A stretch of 64,000 bases of DNA from Acorus gramineus (taxonomy: Eukaryota; Streptophyta; Magnoliopsida; Acorales; Acoraceae), in the NCBI GenBank assembly GCA_030737835.1, contig CM060854.1, positions 16,181,687-16,245,686 on the forward strand. The letters run 5' to 3'. The position numbers were made by a program, and so were the translations under genes. The notes beneath the pieces are model-generated. The model had not been told where the DNA came from and did not search any database. It saw only the letters and a list, made by a program, of their open reading frames with translations. Position 1 is the stretch's first letter; every line of letters starts with the position of its first letter. Positions 47,287-59,116 of the stretch are shown piece after piece.

Positions 47287-49539
47287 AAACTCTCAATACT
47301 TGAGAAATATTATTCTTCCTTCCTGTGATTTTCAGTATTTAAACCTGATGATAGAATTGTAAGACTCTCAAAGATAACTTGTATTTTATTTGAACTCATA
47401 TATTCATCACTCATGCAACCTCCATCACACCAGTATGACTTAGGAACTGGTTTATCTGATAAAAAGAGAAATTGCCTACCCTGTAGACTGGGACAATTTT
47501 ATAAACCCAAAGCATCTTCCCTTATTTTTGCCCCCACTCGTATCAACCCAAAGGCAAAATGAGGAATTATCCTGGACCTAGCGTATGTCCCAAAACTGGC
47601 TCTAGCACTATATAAACACTTCTAGAGGGGAAGCAGAAAAGAACAGGGATGTAAAACAGAAAAGCCCCCCCCCCCCTCAAAACAAAACAAAACAAAAGAA
47701 AGGCAATGAGAGGCCAAAGATCAAAACAACACCTAGACAACAGGTTAAACTCTCTACTTTAGTAGGCGTGAACGCCTTTACGCACAGTATATGCTGAACA
47801 AAAGGCTATACTAGTACACATCCAAGCAAACGGATTGTACTCTCCACTCGAAATATGGGTATACGCCTAGCGGGATGTAATCTCCACCCAAATAAAGAAG
47901 TGGTAAAAAGAAGAAAGCCAGAGGGACCTAGGAAGTAAAGACATATGCCAGACTGGGACAATTCTAAAATATTGCCCCAAAGGAAGATATTACTCTTACA
48001 CCATTCACCCCCCACCCTTTTATTTCTTGCTATGGAGTTGGAATTGAACTATGTCTGCTCGAAAAGGCGAAATCTCAACCAAAGATAAACCTTTTTCCTA
48101 TGTTTACAACAGCACACACTCACATGAGTTCACTTAAAACACTTGCCTATCTAAAGGAAGCTTGCTTGACTTAAATCTTGGTGCATTCTTGGATTTTCCA
48201 GCATGTTTAGAATAATATGATCAAGCATTTGAGAAACATGAACTTGAGAAATTAACACCTGAAGCCAAAACCTTTCAAAAACAATCTCGGTTTGGACATA
48301 GGTGACCACAAGGGCCCTTCTTCAAAGACTTGATGGCATCTTTTACTTTAGAAAGTTGGAAACATTTCCCTCCCTCATAAAAAATCCTTTGAAGAATTAA
48401 AATGCTCCCTTATGTCACTCACACTTATGCATAAGGTTGTATTTTTCTTTTTCCAAACATTTGGGCATTCGATTTTCTCAAATACCACAATTAAACTACC
48501 ACACCAAAATAAAATTGCCCCCATTGCTTTCATTTCATACCCTTCCACACACATTTGAGAAAGAAAAATTGCCCCACTCTCATACACACCTGAGAGTCTT
48601 TTATTCTCACATTATCCTCACACTCAGAGTCATCTAGGCTCCCTCCTTTGTATATCAGACGCGGCTTCTCGCATCTTTTCTTTGCTTTACTACCTTAGAT
48701 GGGTTGTAGCCCTTGACAATTCGAATAAGGACTCAAAAGTCAGTGCAGGGGCGCAATCTGGACAGATTTAACACTTGGTCCATGGAAAGAATGTTTTTAC
48801 AGGTTTTGAAGGTTGAACAATTACCCACAGGACTCCCAGCAATGACAACAAGATAGTGGAATCAGAAAAATTGTCCCAGGCCAGGGGCGGCTAAACCCGA
48901 CTAGCCGCCTGCCACCAGACGGCTGAAATCGATTAGCCGTCGCCCTACAGGTAAATTCTACCAGTCCTGGGGCGGCTAAACACAACTAGACGCCCCTCAC
49001 TGGGCAGCTAAACACAACTTGCCGCCCCTCACCTGCTGCCCAACCTGCACTGTCAGTTCAGTTGTAAATCAACTCCTCAAACCTTTGAAACTTATTAGGA
49101 ATATTTCTTCCCAAAACCTGCATACACGCATTGCATATACATATACATTCGTAAAACCTGTATAAAAATGAATCAAACAGCAACAGAAACCAAAATCACA
49201 TACCAAACCATACACCCACCCCCAAACATTCATTCACACACCAAACCATTCACCACACACATACACAATCATCAAAGTAAGAATCAAAATGCTTTTAAAA
49301 CTAAACACCCATGTTTAAATGCATAAAACACACATGAAAAGACATAAATTCCCTAAAAATTACACAAGAGAAAGTCTTTATAAAGAAAAAGAAAAGATAG
49401 GTCCACCAAAGGCTTCAAATTCCGATGTCTTGAGCCGTGCATCATCAAAACAATCACCTAAGCCAAAAGAAAGGAAGAAAACCATGAATTCCTTGCATAT
49501 ATACATTTCTTCTACCAAAACCAAGACACAACAAAAATT
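47287..49539 (+). other. noncoding 3' region of the gypsy element
   Basis: AT-rich spacer after pol, with a C-run at about 47670-47681 and several GGCGGCTA...TAGCCGCC dyads at about 48883-49030. No coding frame is supported on either strand. Confidence 0.5.
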
Positions 49540-49540
49540 A

Positions 49541-52025
49541 TACCTCAAAATATCATCATCCCCGGAAGGCTGAGTGGGGGGAACGTCCTGACTCGGCTGC
49601 GAAGGAGGCGGTAGCTGAGGAGAAGACTGAACCTCTGGAGCATCTGGAGCAGCAGGAGTCTCCCTCACCGAAGAAGCAGCCCTCGCGTATCTCCCATGGC
49701 TCTGAGTCGCTGATGGGCGGGAAGCTCTGCTCAAAAAAGCTCCGGTGGCTAGGGAGGCAGAAACCGAATGGTCAGGCTCGAGAGGGAGAAGGTCGAGGTC
49801 CACCTCCGTCATAGACCCTCCGCCAACCAGCTTCCCCCTCATGGTGGCCTCCCAGAGGTGGACTTGCTACATGTCCCAATCTCTTCTCTCCAGCCTCTGG
49901 AGAAGACGACCCTCCATGCTCCTGGATCGGTCCTCGGCTGCCCTCAACCTCTCTTCCAACTCCTGTGCCCTCGCCTCCGAGATCCTGAGAGCCTCCCGGT
50001 CCCTGTCCCCGGCCGCCAGAAGAGAACGGACCAGATCTCCCATCAATCGACCAAGCACGCCAGCCGACGCCTCCAACTCCGACACTCTAACCTAGAGGGA
50101 GTCCCGCTCACGGCCCAGAATGGAAGACTCCTCCTCCCTCAGTACGATGCGGGACCGTAGCTGGTCCATCTCCCCCTCTCACAGAGTTCTCTCGGATCAC
50201 AACAGGTCCACCTCATCATCGGCCCTCGCAGCCCTCTCCCTCGCTTGATCAAGCTCCACCCGGGTAGCTAGAAGCTCACTCCGGGTCATGCCCAGCTCGT
50301 TCATTAACTCAAGCTCTCGATCGGTAGCACTGGACGGAGGAGGAGCAGAGGAGGAAGAAGCGCCATCAGCTCTTGCTCTCAACAGAGCATCCACCTGAGC
50401 CTCAAGGACCCCAACCTGGTTCTGCAAGTGTCGCCTCTGCACCCGCAAACCTTATACTTGCCCGGCCCGTGCTTGGAGGTGCTCGTTGGCGGTCTCGAGT
50501 TTCTTCTCCAACTCATTCAGCTCAACCTACAAAAGAAGACATCATTTAGAACACAAAGAGAAGAAGCGAGGAGAGAAAAGAGAAAGGATTTTTTTCTTAC
50601 GTAAGCATACGGGATCTCCTCCTCCATAGTCCCGAGGATATTGACATATTCTTGGCGGAACTAGGCCATGTACTCCTCGCTGCTAACCGCCTCAGGATGA
50701 CCCTCAACCAAGGTCCCTCTCTCGACCCATCCCCGCACGTACACTGCATAGTTCCTCGGGAGGTTCGTATCTCGAGGAATTCCAGCTACCGAGATTGGAG
50801 GACGCTTCGACAGAGGATCGGGCACCCACTGCTGCTACCCAAGCTGGCGGGTGACCTGGCTAATCACGTGAAAGACCACCTCATTGAAGAAGATCAGCCA
50901 GATATCATAAGGCCTCCTCCGCATAAGGCCTCCAGGTCATCTACAAAGAATACCATGGAATAAAGAAGAGAGCTCAGGCAAAAGAAAATCAAATACAAGC
51001 TAGAAGTTCAGAAAATATACCTCTTAATCAAATACAAGCTAGAAGTCCAAAAAATATACCTCTTCTTCCTTTAAAGCGCGGAAGGCCTCCCAGAACTGAG
51101 CAAGGCGACGCAGGCGAGAAGCCCCCGGAGGCGCCCATCTCATGGCCCAAGGGAGGGCACGGTCGAAGACCAGCTAGGTCGGACGAGCGATGGCAAAGTG
51201 CTCATACCTGAAAATCTGCAGAGAGAAAGTCAAAACCGAAGTCAGGTGAAGTTAATAAACTTAAATCAAATCATTTCTATCTTCACTAAACTATACCTGT
51301 AGAAACGCTGCAAAGCCGCCAAGATTCTTGCCCCCGGCCCTCTTCACCTTCTTCGACAGCTCCACGAAGAGATGAGCCAGCATGGCCGCACCCCAGGCAA
51401 AGCGCCCCATCATCGCCAAGTCCCCCATCAGCAACAAGAAGTGGGAGGAGACCTTGTCGGAGGCCGTCGAGAAGAGGACCCGGCCGAAGAAATAGAGGAA
51501 GAACACCCTCAACTCACTCCAAGCCCTCTGTGGGCATGCAACAGCCTCCCTGGCCTCGATCATCAGTCTCCTCCTCTCGAAACTAGCCGAAGCCTCACCC
51601 TTCTGACAGCGCGTGAATGAACTGAGGCCGCTCTGTCTCAAAAGCTGTCCGAGAGGGATCAGGTTCAACGTCCTCTCCCGCTCCACGTACTCCCAGTCGT
51701 CAATCAACTCTCGGAAGAGCGCCTTGTAGTCAGGACCAGTAGCCGCTATCACCGTCTCGCCCAAGGCTGGGAGGCCCATAATCCGCTCCACATCCTCGAG
51801 CGTCGGCATCACTACACCAGTGGGGAGGATAAATGTGAAGCTCTCCGGATCCCATCTCTCTGCCAACGCCTCCAGATAAGGACGATGGACGTGGAAGGGC
51901 TCGATCAAGAAGAAGGAACGGAAGCCCGCTCCATCCACCAAGTCCCTCTCCCCCTGCCCTAAGGCGGAGTACCATCTCTTCGTCCCATGCCACAAGGCTC
52001 GAATACGATTCGGCCGCTGAAACAA
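49541..52025 (-). pseudogene. antisense plant mobile domain plus coiled-coil gene, decayed
   Basis: Exon 1 (52025-51297): MFQRPNRIRALWHGTKRWYS, FILPTGVVMPTLEDVERIMG then LPALGET, and RFAWGAAMLAHLFVELSK, the PMD (aminotransferase-like) core. Exon 2 (51215-51060): FRYEHFAIARPT, stop, LVFDRALPWAMRWAPPG. Exon 3 (about 50953-50601): TWRPYAEEAL, a frameshift, FFNEVVFHVISQVTRQLG, stop, QQWVPDPLSKRPP, EEYMA, stop, FRQEYVNILGTM. From 50526 a coiled coil follows (VELNELEKKLETANEHLQ, EAQVDALLRA, then ELEERLRAAEDRSRS), ending in a P/S/Q-rich tail near 49541. At least five in-frame stops and one shift kill it. It lies antisense between pol and the 3' LTR, the position of the extra antisense genes known in Tat-lineage elements. 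Confidence 0.7.
50968..51060. repeat. short tandem duplication in a PMD intron
   Basis: Two units of about 40 bp beginning with a CTTAATCAAATACAAGCTAG-like core, between PMD exons 2 and 3. Confidence 0.6.
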
Positions 52026-52560
52026 CAGAAGAAGGGGGGTTAGTCCAAAATGAAAGACGTCCGCAAGGTAAGATTCCTAAACGAAGTTTTCATTCTAAAC
52101 CATGCTTAGAGAAATAAATATACATATACAAGCATGAAATATTCAAATATACATATACAAGCATGGAATATTCAAAACACGAGTACACCTCTTTTTTACC
52201 CCATGAACATTCCCACCGTGGTCTATCTCTAAAGAACAAATCAAAATTATTCACCATGCTTAAAACTACATAAACACATTTTCTTCTTGTCATGTAAAGT
52301 GTTATATTTGTGTCACTTTTAACCTGCTGGTAACCGTTGGAGCGTCCTGGCGGTTTTTAAAATTTTTAGGGTTTTTGGTCGGAACCGCATAATTTCAGAC
52401 TGTTAGCTATCGTCTGAGCTAGAGGACTCCGATTGGAAATCTAACTGCATATTTGGTGTCCTGGCGCCATTTTAGAGCTCTCATGAAAGTTTCATCGAAT
52501 TCTGGCATCGTTTGCAAAAATTTCGCAGTTCCGGGGCGTATCCGGGTTTTTAAGTCGCGC

Positions 52561-52572
52561 GCTATATAAAAG
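52561..52572 (+). promoter_or_regulatory. TATA box in the 3.1-kb LTR
   Basis: GCTATATAAAAG, about 250 bp from the LTR start. A CT-rich leader and a possible donor (CTCGG/TAAG near 52888) follow. Confidence 0.45.
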
Positions 52573-53066
52573 AAATCAAAATTTCCCCCTTCACTATTCA
52601 TCATCCCTACGACGTGATTATCCCCTCTCCCCTTCTCCGTTTTTCTTCCGTTTGAGCCCCCTCCACCCCTCAAAATCGAAAACCCAAAGCACGGGAAGTG
52701 TAGATCGGGTCCCGATCTACACCCCGGTGCCTTCAAATCCCGATTCCGACGACTCTAGCCTCCCCGACCTCCCCTCTCTCTCCTCTGTTTCGAGCCAAAC
52801 CGAGGGCCGTGATAGATCGGGTCGTGAGAAGGCTTGTGGGAAGGGTTTCGGCGCGTGGAGATCCACCGGACACCTCCTCCTCCCCTCGGTAAGCCTCCTT
52901 TCCCTCTTATTTCTCGTCTAGATGATTGCTAGGGGAGGGTTTTGTGCTTGGGAGGTGGTTGGTGGCGGTGGGGGTCGTCGGAGGGTGGTCGGAGGTGGCT
53001 GGAGGTGGTCGGGGCAGTGGGAGGGGTGGTTGGAGGCGCTCGGCAGGCTGGGACCCTGTCTCGGAC

Positions 53067-53605
53067 GCAAGCAGCAGCAGCAGCAGCAGCCCAGGCGGCG
53101 CCAGGTCGGGTGCGCGCGGGCAGGCGCGCTTGCGTGCGCGGGCGCGCGTACGCGCGGCGTGCGCGCGAGGGCACGCGGGCCTGGTGCAGGGTGCTGGCCG
53201 GTGCTGGGCGAGCAGTGGCCGGTGCTGGGCGAGCAGAGGCCGGTGCTGGGCGAGCAGAGGACGGTGCTGGGCGAGCTGGGCGGCTGGTGCGCGTGGAGCA
53301 GGTCGCGCGGGTGCGCGAGGTGCGGCAAGGCGTGCGAGGTGCGTGCGAGGTGCGGCGGCAAGGCGTGCGAGGTGCGTGCGAGGTGCGGCAAGGTGGCGGA
53401 GGTGCGCGCAGGGTGCGCGCGGGGCGGGGCGCTGCGCGCGGGGGCGAGCGGGGTGCCCCGGGAAGCTCGGCGGTGTGTCTCCAAGCGGCGGGCAGAGGCC
53501 GGCGGAGCGCGGAACGCGCGGGCCGAAGCACGGCGGTGCACCCGGGCGGTCGGGAGGCCGTGCGGGTGGTTGCCGAGGCCGTGCGGGTGGTTGCCGAGGC
53601 CGCGG
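53067..53605 (+). repeat. very GC-rich repeat block inside the LTR
   Basis: A GCA run at about 53069-53087, four 21-bp units built on GGCCGGTGCTGGGCGAGCAG (53196-53279), GTGCGAGGTGCGGCAAGG-type units (about 53318-53400), and two GTGCGGGTGGTTGCCGAGG units near 53560-53602. Several frames on both strands stay open only because stop codons are rare at this GC content. Confidence 0.8.
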
Positions 53606-54051
53606 GTAGTTGTTGGGGAGGTGTTGGATGCTTGTTGTGGGTTTTGGGGTGTTTATTTATGTATTTAATGATAATTGTGGATTAATACTTACCAAATAAT
53701 ACCTGTCTTGCAGATCTCGACAGACGGTCGCGCGTTGACCCCGATCACTGGTGAGTGGGACAATCCAACCCAGTAGAGAGGTGTTATACGCACTTGGGCG
53801 TATACCGACCTCTCCTGGGGCGACATGGATAAATATTACCTGCAATAATATGTAATCCATGCTTGTATGATTGAAATGTAGAATGCATGCTACCCCTAGT
53901 CTCTGTATATTAGGGACTTGTACCCTTAGGATATGTGTATGAGCCATGCATCATGTCCCCTGGTTCCATGTTAGGAAGCCCGACCGATGCATGACACCCT
54001 ACTAGTTTATTTATTAAATTAAATGCTAGTACTTGTTAAATTGCATGTTAT

Positions 54052-54560
54052 AGTGAATATTATAGGGGAGGGGCCTTGCGAGGACAGCGGTGAGACCCGG
54101 GTTAGGGTACACCGTGTTCCTTGTTTGGTTGTCGGGGTGTCCTATAATGGGAACTCACGCTGCCCTCCCGAGTTTCTTTCCCCCAATGATATTCCACCCT
54201 GTTATAACCTTATGCATGTTCCCCGCATCGTAGTTATGCGCCCTGGTGGGTTCTGAGGAATTCAGAACGTTAGAGTTGTATGTTTGGTATGATTATTAGC
54301 ATGAGTAGTGAATATTATAGGGGAGGGACCTTGCGAGGACAGCGGTGAGACCCGTGTTAGGGTACTCCGTGTTCCTTGTTTGGTTGTCGGGGTACCCTGT
54401 ATCGGGAACTCACGCCGCCCTCCCGAGTTTCTTTCCCCCAGTGATATTCCAACACTGCTTTTGATTGTACTTGTTTCCCCGCATCTTGGTTATGCGCGCT
54501 GGAGGAATTCTGAAGAATTCATGACATTAGAGTTGTTGAGGCGTGTAGTCGGCGGATCCG
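54052..54560 (+). repeat. 255-bp tandem duplication inside the LTR
   Basis: Two units starting AGTGAATATTATAGGGGAGG at 54052 and 54307, with scattered substitutions. A further pair of about 100 bp (CCCAAAANCCTATGTCACC) follows at about 54778-54960. Confidence 0.75.
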
Positions 54561-55454
54561 AGTGGATCATATGCGTATGGATAGGCTGTTCTGTTCCCTG
54601 CGTTGGATCCGTGTAGAGACTACCCTGGCGTTAGAAAGGTTGTCCCGTGCAGGGGCTTCCATCAGTAGGCGCCTCCTGCTTTGGTAGAAGGACTGCGCTG
54701 AACGTGGGAGTGGCCAAACGACCTACGGAGTGGGGAGAGACTATCGGTGGACCAAGGGTGACCAACAGCCTAGTCAGTCCCAAAAGCCTATGTCACCTGT
54801 TGAGGGTGAGGGTGAGGGTATGGTGGGCCGGCGATGCGACGACCCACAGGATTGTGAATAGATGATTATCAGTCCCAAAATCCTATGTCACCCATGGATG
54901 GGTGAGGGTGAGGGTTGGTGGTTCGGCGAAGTACGAACCACTGGATTTGTGATGTTTATGTTTGGGCTAATGACTTGATTAAATATGGTTAATATGAACT
55001 GTATGCATGGGTTGTGCTATTCACTGAGCGTGTGGCTCACCCCTCGCATATTATCTTTTTCAGTGATCTCTGAGGGAGGAGCTTCCCGAGCGACTACACC
55101 AGTAGAGGAGTAGCGCCACGTCCCACGAGTTTTGAGGCCATCAGCACCCTTCTTTTAGTTGTATGTATTTATTCCGTGCTTGGACACCTAGTTGGATTAT
55201 GTATTATATTTGTATATCGTTGTGTATATTGGCTCTCACAGGACATATGATTATGTATCGAGTCTGTAATATGTTTTGATTACAGATTCAGTCTTTTTAG
55301 CTTCCGCATTTGGTGTATATATTATGTCAGCCTTGTTTTATCTGTGTTGTCATCTTAAGTTGTTGTTTATAGTATGATTATTGATTTCCTGTTACTGATA
55401 TCATATATACACTTGTCGCGTCCCGGGGGCGGCCGGCCCTGGGGGCGTGACACA

Positions 55455-57385
55455 TATATTATAACAACAAGGTTATAATATTCTCTAAGGCATGCTTATA
55501 ACAATATGCTCACATTTGATTTAAATAAATTAAACTAAATGGGAAACATGCGTAGGTCGGGGCTTTCCAATCAAAAGGACATGGTGTCCAGGCATGTATG
55601 GGCCTCTATACATGATATATGGATGCATATCCCTAGCATACAAGGTCTAATGTGGCATGGTTACATCATATTAATCATGCATTAACATGGTATCTACATA
55701 TTATAGCTAGGGGGGCCCATCGATGCGCGACGCGCGTCTATGCGGGTCGAGCGCATCCCTAGAGAGGGGGGGGGGATTGGAATCGAACCACTCACCATAC
55801 GACCCGGGACCTCGCGCATCCCATCCGACGAGATCTGCAAGGTAGGGGCATCCATTTTGGTGAGTAACAACACAATTTACACATAGAAATCATTAGAAAT
55901 ACCAAATACTCGGACAAGCATGCATACGGACTCGCACGCATGCGAGCACGCACGTACGCACGCGAGTCCGAGTGCCCCGACACCTACCCGAACCCTCGGG
56001 CAGCCACACGCATGGCCCCCCGCACGCGCACGCACGAATGCGCACGCACGCACGCACCCCAGCACCCTCGGCGCACTGCCGCGCGCCTGCCCACGCGCAC
56101 TACGCGTCCAGCCTGCGCACGCGCACGCACGCCCTAGCACGCCCTAGCACGCGCACGCACGCGCGCACGCGTAGTCCCCAGCCCCGCGCCCAGGCGCACT
56201 ACTCCGCGCGCGCACCCCCGCTCGCGCCAGCGCCCGCGCGCACCCGCGCGGTGCGCGCCCATGCCCGCGTGCACCCGCGCACTCGCGCGCACGCGCCCGC
56301 GCGCATCTGCTCGCCTGCTAGCGCCCGCCTGCGTGCGCGCCTACGCGCGCATGCGCGCAGACAACCCCCTGCGCGCGCCCAGCCTATCTTAACCACTTTT
56401 TAACCCTCCTCAACCCCTCACACACACTCTAACACATCTACCCTACATGCATGACCCTCCCAACCAACCCTAAGCCATAAAAACCAAGAAAAGAAGGGGA
56501 AAGGCTCACCTTGGGAGGGAAAAGAAAGGGGGAGGTTCGGAGGCCCTCGACGCACCCGCGACCACCTCAACCGCCACCACCAACACCACCACCTTCAGCC
56601 TCTCCTCAGCCTCCTTCTTGGCTGCAAATCAGGGGGGAAGGATCAAGAAAAGGGAGCTTGAGAGAGGGGAGATCAACAACAACAACAAAACCTACACAAG
56701 CTTCTCTTGCACTTGCACCATCTCCTTCTCCATCTCATTGAGGAGATATAACAAACACTTGGGGGGCTTGAGAGAGAGGAAGAGAGGGCAAGATGTGTAG
56801 ACGTGGGGAATGGGAGGGGAGAGAGAGAGAGAGAGAAGATATTTGTTGCACACAAATATCTAAAGAGGGATGGAAATGACCATTTCATCCCTGACTTAGA
56901 AATTCTGCGCATGCTTCACTAGAACAGCCATAACTTCCTCGATATAGCTCCGAATTGCACAATTCCAAGTCCGTTGGAAAGCCAAGAAGATTATCTACAA
57001 CTTTTATGTTTATGTCAAGATCAAATAATCTCTCCAGCTATTCCGAAATTAGAGCTAAACATAGAACAGGGCTGCTGCCAGAATTTCCCTCCCCGGGGTA
57101 TACTTGGTAAAATACCCATAACTTTTACTACATGAATCCAGTTGATCTAATTCTACTTTTGTACGAAAGCTAACTCAAAACTGGACATCTCATAATAAAA
57201 TCATATTTAAACCTCTTCATCTTAGATTTTAACAAAATCAAATCCAAATACCAAATTGGAAATACATAACTTCTAGGAAAAAATTATGTAGCCAAATTTT
57301 CAATCAAAGCGCTCCAAATGACACAGGCACAACATTTGTCTTTCGAATAATCAAATTCACCAAATCATACACACTTTATTTTACT
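55455..57385 (-). mobile_element. related LTR fragment, inverted, with GC-rich core
   Basis: The reverse complement contains the CTTGCAGATCTCGTCGGAT and GGTGAGTGGTTCGATTCC blocks (about 55774-55845), which match in order the equivalent region of the 3.1- and 3.6-kb LTRs. It also has a mirrored GC-rich core (55915-56380) and a GGAATTGTGCAATTCGGAGC block at 56951-56972. The end of the family LTR is missing, so this is a partial or diverged copy. The long frames in the GC-rich part are compositional. Confidence 0.45.
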
Positions 57386-57734
57386 TTATGTCTGCGATAT
57401 CCCCTTGATTTGCTGAGCTACCCAAGCACGGGTATGGTAGGCACAAGGAAACTGACGTCAGGCTGCTCCGCGCACGATGGCTAAGAACCCAATCCGAGGG
57501 TTGGATCACTCGCTTCCTTACTTTTACTCACTCTCCCACTTGGATCAGTTGTTAGATGACTATTCTAGTCAGAACCCAGCCTCTGATGACCTAAATCAAA
57601 TCCCTAAATGGTATTGGTCATGTGTCCTAAACTTCTAGAAGGTCGGGCTGGCCAAAATAGGGGTCTCTTTTCTTATCATCGATCGAAGTCTTTCTACTTC
57701 GCACAAAAGACTCCGTCTGATGAGGGACAATTGT
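57386..57734 (+). other. gypsy internal 3' end with polypurine-tract position
   Basis: Parallel to 5239-5597. It ends GATGAGGGACAAT directly before the 3' LTR TGTAGATACC. Confidence 0.6.
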
Positions 57735-59038
57735 AGATACCCCAATTTTGACCGTCCAAAAAAATAAAAATATTTCAAGTAATACTTAAGAATGACCACA
57801 TTTGGACATCAAATAGAAATCTACCTCAGAAACCAAAACTAGAAGCCCTGGTCCAAACACTTAGAAAAATCTAAGAGCCTAGACATGGGCGGCTACTTGA
57901 GAGTAGTCACCCCATACCAGGTGGCTAGTCCCAACTAGCCGACCCTCAAACCGATCCCAAACCGCCTTCCTGGATGGCACATAAAGCAAGCATGATTGCG
58001 GTGGATTGTCCCTTTTAGCCGCCCCTTCTCAGCCGGCTCAACCGTAGTAACCGGCCCAAGCCACCGCTTGTCAGAGATGGGATGTTTGGCAGGTTATGAT
58101 GGGGACGGCTACCTGAGAGTAGCCGCCCCCCACTGGGCAGCTAGTTTACACTAGCCGCCCCTCTTCTGGACATTGTCAGAGAACAAAGATCTAATGGGAG
58201 GTCAAATCAAACACCTTATTATCCATTCTAATCTATTGTTCAGTTGACACTCCCCTACACCTCTTTTACTATAAATAGGGGGGCATCCAATTCATCAAAG
58301 GATAGAATCAATTCATCACCAAAAAATCATCAATTCATTCTCAAGCAACCAATCCACACCCACACTCACAAGCCTATACCCCCCCATACCACCATTTCAA
58401 AAACCCTTGAGTGAGAAAGTGAGAGAGAAACCCATTTCCTACACCAAATCACTCTCCAAATCCACTCTCCAAAACCCAGGTTAAACCAAGCTTAACCTCT
58501 GCCAAAACCAAATCCAAACCCTACCCAGGTTCTGCCCAAATTGAACCAGACACCAGGCAGCTACTCCCAACTAGTCCCCCCCTACCAGGCGGCAAAATCA
58601 GACTAGTCGGCCCTTCCCTAGCCCACCTTAGTCCTAATCCTCCTTTAGTCAGGTTCCCAAAGCAGAAAAGGATCCCTGTCTTCACCTCTGTGTACGGCAT
58701 ATTCATGTATCAAAGCGGAGACCCACAAACTCCCCACGAAGGCGATCAAATCTGCCCCAACTTTTCCTGCTTTTTTTAGAAAAGTAGGTGGCGATCACTA
58801 CAACCCGTGAATCCTCCTGAGGACCAGTCGGCCGCCTCAATGAGGAACGGAGAAACCAACCCATCACCCCTTCTGAGAGACGATCCGACTGAGCCTGCCA
58901 AGGCGCAGCTCTCCGGATCCGAGCCTCCGAAGAACCCCCACACACGCAGAACCCCAGAGGACTAGAGAGGAGGAAGAGAGGGAGGAAGGCTTCTCGGAGC
59001 ACCCTTTCATTCCTTTTCCCTGAAATCCGATACCGACA
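57735..59038 (+). repeat. 3' LTR of the gypsy element
   Basis: TGTAGATACCCC...CGATACCGACA, 1,304 bp, matching 41647-42955 throughout, with a TATA box at 58269-58278. It is followed by CATGG and the LINE ORF1 continuation. Confidence 0.85.
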
Positions 59039-59116
59039 CATGGGACAAATCTGATGTACCTACGTAGGTGGATCCTCTATTTCAGGGGGATCCCCCTACA
59101 CTAGCTGGATGTGTAC
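59039..59116 (+). pseudogene. LINE ORF1, middle piece between two insertions
   Basis: A 78-bp island whose frame reads HGTNLMYLRRWILYFRGIPL then H and a stop. This is the GIPLHLW-type motif found in the middle of plant LINE ORF1. It continues 41646 on its left, in a shifted frame, and 62749 on its right. Confidence 0.65.

Larger units (their letters stand above)
52309..55454 (+). mobile_element. 3.1-kb solo LTR, TGTGTCAC/GTGACACA family
   Basis: Begins TGTGTCAC and ends GTGACACA, an 8-bp perfect inverted repeat at its termini. It is flanked by TATATT on both sides (52303-52308 and 55455-55460), so it is a complete LTR unit. It has no internal duplication of its start, so it is a single LTR. 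It aligns in block order with 59117-62748: the TCTAACTGCATAT block, CAGATCTC, the GAGTGG...AATCC block, CTCACCCCTCGCAT and a GGACAT...CGAGTCTGTAAT block. The solo state implies recombination of a much larger retrotransposon. Confidence 0.7.
41647..59038 (+). mobile_element. 17.4-kb Ty3/gypsy element, probably Tat-type, core deleted
   Basis: Two direct LTRs (41647-42955 and 57735-59038, roughly 93 percent alike over the portion compared by eye) bound gag, protease-like and integrase-tail remnants in order, plus an antisense PMD gene in the long 3' region. Flanking pentamers are CTTGG and CATGG, consistent with an aged 5-bp target duplication. Reverse transcriptase, RNase H and the integrase core are absent between about 46440 and 47000. 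The large 3' region with an antisense extra gene, and the gag C-terminal YCQYH motif, point to the Tat lineage. A 3.1-kb LTR of another family (52309-55454) lies inside it. The copy cannot move by itself. Confidence 0.75.

Noticed and set aside
51372..51620. Open frames on the + strand opposite the PMD gene
   Set aside because: Antisense shadows of a GC-rich exon whose minus-strand frame has clear family motifs.
52918..53685. Several long overlapping open frames on both strands (up to about 248 codons)
   Set aside because: The region is extremely GC-rich and tandemly repeated, so stops are rare in every frame. The peptides are A/R/G/P strings without domains, and the region lies inside an LTR.
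55766..55795. tRNA-like T-arm on the minus strand (GGTTCGATTCC)
   Set aside because: No acceptor stem, D-arm or anticodon arm surrounds it, and the same place in the related LTRs has a non-tRNA variant of the block.
55877..56403. Open frames rich in H, A, R and T on both strands
   Set aside because: They arise from CGCACGCACG-type repeats in a GC-rich LTR core; not credible proteins.
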